A stretch of DNA of 58,699 nt from Erysipelotrichales bacterium (GTDB taxonomy: Bacteria; Bacillota_I; Bacilli_A; Erysipelotrichales; Erysipelotrichaceae). Below the pieces are notes generated by a model that saw only the letters and a list, made by a program, of their open reading frames with translations, did not search any database and was not told the origin of the DNA. Positions 53,708-58,699 of this stretch are shown in pieces (position 1 is the first letter of the stretch; each line of letters starts with the position of its first letter). The translations under genes and the position numbers were made by a program. The DNA lies in contig JAFXJJ010000035.1 of the NCBI GenBank assembly GCA_017532345.1, forward strand, positions 1 through 58,699, written 5' to 3'.

Positions 53708-54988
53708 TTACTTAGCCTTTTGATTCTTAGCATCGTCCTTCTTATCACGACCTAAATATTTATCTAATTCATCCTTCATCTTTTGAGGCATTTCCTTCTT
53801 AATTGGGAATACATATGAATTAGCTAATGTTTCAGCATACTTACAAATAAATTCAGTATCTTCACCTAAATATCTAGCACTTAGATGTTCCATAACGTCA
53901 AAGCGATTATGGATTGATCCACCACCTTGTGGAGTAATACGAGCAAACGAGATAGCTGGTACACCTTTATCTGCGAATGGTGTTGAATCACTTGAATATA
54001 CACCTTGAGAAGCAGAAATAGGGAAGCCAACAATCTTCGCAAAGTAATCAGTAAATGATACAACCTTTTCATCAGCAGTTGCTACTGCAATACGTCTACC
54101 TAATGTACATCCAATCATGTCCACATTGATACAATATATAACATTTTCTAACTCATCTTCATGTTGTGCACAATATGCTTTACTTCCTAATAAACCACGT
54201 TCTTCACTACCACAGAAGACAAATACTAAATTACGCTTTGGAGCATGATCCTTAAAGTACATAGCTAATGCATATAAACAAACACTACCTGTAGCATTAT
54301 CATAAGCACCTTTAGAGAATGGTACTGAGTCATAGTGACCAGTAAATACAATTGTTTCTTTAGTATCTTCTGTTCCCTTAATCTCACAAACTACATTGCA
54401 TGATTCAGCCTTACCAACTTCTTGGTTAACAGTGAATTTTACTTTAGATGCACCTGCATCCATCATTTCCATTACATCATGTACACGCATATGAACACCA
54501 GGAATTACTCCTAAATCACGTAATGGTGCACGTAACTCACGTGTATCAATATCAGTTACTTCAACACTCTTATCAATATCACCACTAAATGAAATAAATC
54601 CAACAGCACCACATTCAACTAATGCTTTATAAACAGCTCTACCTAAATAACCATTAACTAAAGCAATCTTACCTTTAACATTCTTTCTGCATACTTCATT
54701 ATCACTTTCAAAATAACATAATTCAGCTTCTAATCCACCCTCAGGTGTAGTACCACAATTAGCATATGTAGTTACATCATATTGCTTTGTGAATGGTGCT
54801 AATACTTCTAACACACCTGATTCTACATTAAATGAATCTACTTCAAAAGTTTCTTTTCTAGCAGCTAAACCTTCTGCTTCTAATGCTTTTACAATTAAAT
54901 CAGCAGCTTTTTCTTCGTCTCCTCTTCCACTGACACGAACAAAGCTTAAATCTTGTAACAATTTATATTCTTTTTCAATATTAATCAT
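53708..54988 (-). CDS. M28 family zinc metallopeptidase with PA-like insert
   Basis: 426 residues from the ATG at 54988 (GAGAGAAAG before it); the longer frame to 55039 has no site. Di-zinc aminopeptidase fold: GHYDS (His218, Asp220), GAYDNATGS (Asp230), GSEERGLLGS (Glu262/263), VDMIG (Asp290) and GGSIHNRFD (His360) give the ligand set. A PA-like domain precedes it (about 90-190, KIALVNGYLGRAVYKALVECGAVGF broken here into shorter blocks). No signal peptide, so cytoplasmic. Substrate unknown. Own promoter at 55019-55027. Confidence 0.92.
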   Translation of the reverse strand: MINIEKEYKLLQDLSFVRVSGRGDEEKAADLIVKALEAEGLAARKETFEVDSFNVESGVLEVLAPFTKQYDVTTYANCGTTPEGGLEAELCYFESDNEVCRKNVKGKIALVNGYLGRAVYKALVECGAVGFISFSGDIDKSVEVTDIDTRELRAPLRDLGVIPGVHMRVHDVMEMMDAGASKVKFTVNQEVGKAESCNVVCEIKGTEDTKETIVFTGHYDSVPFSKGAYDNATGSVCLYALAMYFKDHAPKRNLVFVFCGSEERGLLGSKAYCAQHEDELENVIYCINVDMIGCTLGRRIAVATADEKVVSFTDYFAKIVGFPISASQGVYSSDSTPFADKGVPAISFARITPQGGGSIHNRFDVMEHLSARYLGEDTEFICKYAETLANSYVFPIKKEMPQKMKDELDKYLGRDKKDDAKNQKAK

Positions 54989-55018
54989 TTTCTTTCTCTC
55001 ACTTTCATATCTTATTTC

Positions 55019-55027
55019 ATTATACCA
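55019..55027 (-). promoter_or_regulatory. Extended -10 promoter of the M28 peptidase gene
   Basis: Minus strand TGGTATAAT (55019-55027), 31 bases before the start codon, with only a weak -35 (TATTCA). Confidence 0.55.
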
Positions 55028-55052
55028 CAAATATATCATAATGAATACCTAT

Positions 55053-55091
55053 TTAAAAGAAAATCACTGCTATCAATTGATAACAGTGATT
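55053..55091 (-). terminator. Terminator of the parE-parC operon
   Basis: Minus strand AATCACTGTTATCA/TGATAGCAGTGATT, 14-base stem with one G-U pair and a two-base top, then TTCTTTT. It starts six bases after the parC stop codon. Confidence 0.8.
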
Positions 55092-55096
55092 TATTA

Positions 55097-57616
55097 TTAG
55101 AAATCTTCCCCTCCGCTTAGTATATCATCTAAATCAAGCGACATTTGAATTTCGCCACCGCTTTCAACTTGTGGCATGGCAGCTTTCTTTTCTACTCGTT
55201 CTAACTCATGAACTATATATTGATTTTCATCTAAACAATTAGATACGGTAGCACCTTTATCCATAATAGGTACATTCTTAACCTCTAAAGCACGGAAATC
55301 ACGTTCACTTACTAATGGTAATGAATCACCTACATCTACTAAGAAGACATCATTAATCACAATAGGATTAGTTTTCACTTTCTTAACAATAGCTTCCCCT
55401 CTAGCAGGACGATTATAGTACTCAATATCACTTAAGCGAATACGTTTCATACCACCCTTGTCAGTTGTGAATACTACCATATTCTTATCAAAGCGAATAA
55501 CTGCTAATCCAGCTATTTCATCATCATTAAGATTCATAGCTTTCACACCAGCACTCTTAGTACCTGATTCAGATACATTATTAATATAATAACGTACAAC
55601 ATAACCATTCTTACTTACTAATAATAATTCATCGTTAGCATATACAAGTCTAGCTGTTAATAATTCATCACCATCTTTTAAATTCATGGCAACTGCTGGT
55701 TTAGAATATCTAGTTAATACAAATTCACTTACTAATGTACGCTTAATCATACCATTCTTTGATACGGCAACCACATATGCTTGAGTATCAAAATCATTGC
55801 AAACTACTGCACCAACTATCTTTTCTTCCCCATCAATCTTAACTACACTATTTAAATGCTTACCAATTTCTTTCCATTTACATTCTTCAATTTCATAAAC
55901 TGGTACATATGCATAACGACCTTTATTAGTGAATAGAATTAAGTTATCAAGTGTATCAACCTCTTTGTAGCAATATAATTCATCACCATCTTTAAGTCCG
56001 CATACAACATCAGTAGATGTATTATATGAACGAAGTGATACCTTCTTCACATAACCTGATTTTGTGATAGCCACCATCACCTTTTCACTTGTAATCATAG
56101 CCATCTTATCAATCACGATATCCTTGACTTCATGTTCGATTGTAGAACGACGTTCTCTTACATACTTTTGATTGATTTCTTGTAGTTCCTTCACAATAAC
56201 TTGATGTAGCACACGTTCATCATCAAGAATCGTTTGTAGATATTCCATCTCATTAACAAGAATCTTAAACTCTTCTTTTAATTCCTTTACATCAGTTGAT
56301 GATAAACGGTATAAACGTAATGTAACAATTGCTTCTGCTTGTTCTTCAGAGAATTTAAAGCGTTCAATTAAACGACGTTTACTATCACCTTTATCTTTAG
56401 AATGACGAATAATATCAATAATCTCATCCATCACACTAACAGCTTTAATAAGACCTTCTAAGATATGACAACGTTTTTCTTTCTTACCTAAATCATATCT
56501 AGTTCGACGTAATACAACATCTTCACGATGTTGTATATAGGCATCAATAATTGGTATTAAGCCCATGCGTACAGGTGTTTTATTAACAATAGCTACCACA
56601 TTATAGTGATAATACACTTGTAAATCTGTATTCTTTAAGAAGTAATTTAAAATCATTTCCGCATTGGCATCTTTCTTAATATCAATGACAATGCGTAACC
56701 CATTTCTACCTGATTCATCACGAACAGCTAATACACCATCAATATCCTTATTAATACGAATATCATCCATCTTCGCAACTAGCTTTTGTTTCACTACTTC
56801 AAATGGAATCTCCGTAATAACGATTTGATTCATCGTCTTAGCTTCCACAATTTCTGATTTAGAACGTATTGATACTTGTCCTTTACCAGTTTGAAAAGCA
56901 TCCTTAATACCTTCAATTCCTTGAACTATACCACCAGTAGGAAAGTCTGGTCCTTTTACAATGTCCATAATATCATCTAATGAACAATATGGATTTTGAA
57001 TACGATAAATTGTCGCGTTAACTATTTCATTTAAGTTATGTGGTGGAATATGTGTTGCATAACCAGCCGCAATACCATTAGAACCATTAACTAATACATT
57101 AGGAAATCTCGCAGGTAATACTGTAGGTTCCATTAATGTATCATCATAGTTAGGCGCCATTAAGACTGTTTCTTTATCAATATCCTTTAATAATTCACTA
57201 CTAATCTCTGATAATCTAGCTTCTGTATAACGCATCGCAGCAGCAGGGTCATCATCAATTGAACCATTATTACCTTGCATATCAATTAAGATTTCACCAT
57301 TCTTCCAGCTTTGTGACATACGTACCATCGCATCATACACTGATGTATCACCATGTGGATGATATGTACCAATTACATAACCAACAGTTTTAGCTGATTT
57401 ACGATATGCCTTATCATATGTATTATTTTCTTCATTCATCGCATATAAAATACGACGTTGTACTGGTTTTAATCCATCTCTTGCATCAGGTAATGCACGA
57501 TCTTGAATAATGTACTTCGCATACTTACCAAAACGATCACCCATTAAATCATCAAGTGGATATGTAACAAGGGTTTCTTGATGTACTTTTACTTCTGCTT
57601 TTTCTTTCTTAGCCAT
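55097..57616 (-). CDS. parC: DNA topoisomerase IV subunit A
   Basis: 839 residues. Breakage-reunion subunit: RALPDARDGLKPVQRRILYAM (40-60), quinolone region HPHGDTSVYDAM (86-98), catalytic Tyr130 in AAAMRYTEARLS. C-terminal beta-pinwheel blades (about 500-800) include GYVKKVSLRSY and GGMKRIRLSD. No GyrA-box (QRRGGKG) was seen, which supports ParC over GyrA. At the two main quinolone positions it has Thr91 and Asp95, where many ParC have Ser and Glu. Three bases after parE. Confidence 0.95.
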   Translation of the reverse strand: MAKKEKAEVKVHQETLVTYPLDDLMGDRFGKYAKYIIQDRALPDARDGLKPVQRRILYAMNEENNTYDKAYRKSAKTVGYVIGTYHPHGDTSVYDAMVRMSQSWKNGEILIDMQGNNGSIDDDPAAAMRYTEARLSEISSELLKDIDKETVLMAPNYDDTLMEPTVLPARFPNVLVNGSNGIAAGYATHIPPHNLNEIVNATIYRIQNPYCSLDDIMDIVKGPDFPTGGIVQGIEGIKDAFQTGKGQVSIRSKSEIVEAKTMNQIVITEIPFEVVKQKLVAKMDDIRINKDIDGVLAVRDESGRNGLRIVIDIKKDANAEMILNYFLKNTDLQVYYHYNVVAIVNKTPVRMGLIPIIDAYIQHREDVVLRRTRYDLGKKEKRCHILEGLIKAVSVMDEIIDIIRHSKDKGDSKRRLIERFKFSEEQAEAIVTLRLYRLSSTDVKELKEEFKILVNEMEYLQTILDDERVLHQVIVKELQEINQKYVRERRSTIEHEVKDIVIDKMAMITSEKVMVAITKSGYVKKVSLRSYNTSTDVVCGLKDGDELYCYKEVDTLDNLILFTNKGRYAYVPVYEIEECKWKEIGKHLNSVVKIDGEEKIVGAVVCNDFDTQAYVVAVSKNGMIKRTLVSEFVLTRYSKPAVAMNLKDGDELLTARLVYANDELLLVSKNGYVVRYYINNVSESGTKSAGVKAMNLNDDEIAGLAVIRFDKNMVVFTTDKGGMKRIRLSDIEYYNRPARGEAIVKKVKTNPIVINDVFLVDVGDSLPLVSERDFRALEVKNVPIMDKGATVSNCLDENQYIVHELERVEKKAAMPQVESGGEIQMSLDLDDILSGGEDF

Positions 57617-57619
57617 TCC

Positions 57620-58699
57620 CTAGTCCTCCACTTCAAAACTATCTTCTAATGTGAATGAAACATTTTCTTCGATCCATTGTCTTCTTACTTCTGCTTCATC
57701 TCCCATTAATACTGATACATGATTACTAACAACTTGAGCATCCTCTAATGTTACTTGAATTAATGTACGCGTTTCTGGATTCATTGTTGTTTCCCATAAT
57801 TGGTCAGCATTCATTTCCCCTAACCCTTTGTAGCGTTGAATCGAATAACCATGTCCAATATCTTTCTTAGCCTTTTCAAGCTCCTCATCATCCCAACAAT
57901 ATATAAAATCTTTACCTTTACTTACTTTATATAGTGGTGGTAATGCGATATATACACGACCATCACGAATTAAATCCTCCATATAACGATAGAAGAATGT
58001 TAGTAATAATACTTGAATATGTGCACCATCGGTATCAGCATCGGTCATGATGATAACTTTACCATAGTTAGCCTCATTAACATCAAATGATTCACCAACA
58101 CCAGCCCCAATAGTATAAATCATCGTATTTAATTCTTCATTCTTTTCAATATCACTCATCTTAGCTTTTTCAGTATTTAATACTTTCCCACGTAGTGGTA
58201 ATATAGCTTGATGCTTGCTATCTCTGCCACTCTTAGCACTACCACCAGCTGAGTCACCTTCGACAATAAATAATTCATTCTTAGCATAATCCTTGCTTTG
58301 AGCAGGCGATAACTTACCTGAGATATTCTTTTCTTGTTTACTCTTAGTTTTTCCTTTACGAGCCTCTTCACGAGCTTTTCTGGCAGCTTCACGAGCTACA
58401 GCAGCACGAATCATCTTACGTATTAAATTCTCAGCAATTTCTCTATTTTCTTCTAGATAGAAGCTCATCTTTTCACTTACTAAAGCATCTACTGCACTAC
58501 GAGCTTCAGGAGTACCTAATTTTCCCTTAGTTTGCCCTTCAAATTGTAGTAAGTGTTCAGGAATTTGGACACTAATAATTGTAGTTAATCCTTCACGGAT
58601 ATCGCCACCTTCTAAATTCTTATCTTTTTCTTTTAATAATCCATATTTACGAGCATAATCATTCACTGCTTTAGTGAAACCACTACGTAAGCCAGCTTC
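57620..58699 (-). CDS. parE: DNA topoisomerase IV subunit B, N-terminal part missing (window edge)
   Basis: Only the C-terminal 359 codons are in the window; the frame stays open to the right edge, reading EAGLRSGFTKAVNDYARK. Present: end of the transducer domain, TOPRIM with EGDSAGGSAKSGRD, PLRGKVLNTEKA and TDADTDGAHIQVLLLTFFYRYM, and the C-terminal YKGLGEMNADQLWETTM. AHIQVLLLTFFYRYM is the ParE rather than GyrB form. Followed by parC three bases on. Confidence 0.96.
   Translation of the reverse strand, partial: EAGLRSGFTKAVNDYARKYGLLKEKDKNLEGGDIREGLTTIISVQIPEHLLQFEGQTKGKLGTPEARSAVDALVSEKMSFYLEENREIAENLIRKMIRAAVAREAARKAREEARKGKTKSKQEKNISGKLSPAQSKDYAKNELFIVEGDSAGGSAKSGRDSKHQAILPLRGKVLNTEKAKMSDIEKNEELNTMIYTIGAGVGESFDVNEANYGKVIIMTDADTDGAHIQVLLLTFFYRYMEDLIRDGRVYIALPPLYKVSKGKDFIYCWDDEELEKAKKDIGHGYSIQRYKGLGEMNADQLWETTMNPETRTLIQVTLEDAQVVSNHVSVLMGDEAEVRRQWIEENVSFTLEDSFEVED

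Noticed and set aside
1..58699. CRISPR arrays, tRNA or rRNA genes, insertion sequences, prophage genes
   Set aside because: No regularly spaced repeats, tRNA-like cloverleaves, rRNA segments, transposase or phage structural genes were recognised on reading.

Overview
Low-G+C Gram-positive chromosome (Bacillota). The operon priA-rsmB-rlmN-prpC-prkC-rsgA-rpe-thiN next to rpmB, the FtsA/FtsZ pair, the parE-parC pair, the YuiD/NifU/YunB genes and the SigA-type promoters (TTGACA/TATAAT, often with an extended -10 TGn) all fit a Firmicute. The AT-rich codon use and the overall gene set suggest the Erysipelotrichia or a neighbouring gut lineage; that placement is inference. A YunB homologue and a YutH/CotS-like protein suggest a spore-forming ancestry. 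I saw no rRNA, tRNA, CRISPR array, insertion sequence or prophage.

Layout. 1-5.9 kb: a DEAD-box RNA helicase (cut by the left edge), then a lacI-type regulator, M18 aminopeptidase and lipoprotein unit, then a GufA-type ZIP metal transporter. 6.0-10 kb: YuiD-like protein, NifU-like scaffold and an OmpR/VanS-like two-component system. 10-12.4 kb: YutH-like protein, a thioredoxin-like lipoprotein, YunB and a small Cys/His protein. 12.4-24.6 kb: a maltodextrin utilisation regulon in two operons, glgP-malQ-GH13 and malE-malF-malG-amylase-GH13, with operator and cre-like sites but no malK. 24.7-30.3 kb: DUF1653 protein, TPR-GGDEF diguanylate cyclase, ABC-F ATPase with an attenuator-like leader, divergent nitroreductase-like gene and a methyltransferase with a structured leader. 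30.5-37.5 kb: P-type Ca2+-ATPase, an unknown protein, HAD phosphatase, ftsA-ftsZ, rpmB. 37.7-47.4 kb: the nine-gene priA...thiN operon. 47.5-53.6 kb: radical SAM protein, ECF sigma with an RsgI/PepSY anti-sigma, an NTF2-like protein and a Cache chemoreceptor. 53.7-58.7 kb: M28 peptidase and topoisomerase IV (parC, partial parE).

How it works together. Maltodextrins would be trimmed outside by the lipoprotein amylase, bound by MalE, imported by MalFG using a shared ATPase encoded elsewhere, and processed by MalQ, phosphorylase and two cytoplasmic GH13 glucosidases. A GAAAnCGnTTTC operator motif occurs at both operon promoters, plus a near-consensus cre at malE, so one LacI-family repressor and CcpA probably control both.

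The strongest non-genic signals are (i) the ABC-F leader, with a 3-codon ORF inside the arm of a long terminator hairpin, (ii) a repeated habit of placing the stop codon inside an intrinsic terminator hairpin, (iii) a strong hairpin between malE and malF, (iv) a palindrome covering the ribosome binding site and start codon of a small Cys/His protein, and (v) a structured leader before the methyltransferase. All assignments come from reading motifs by eye; no database search was run.
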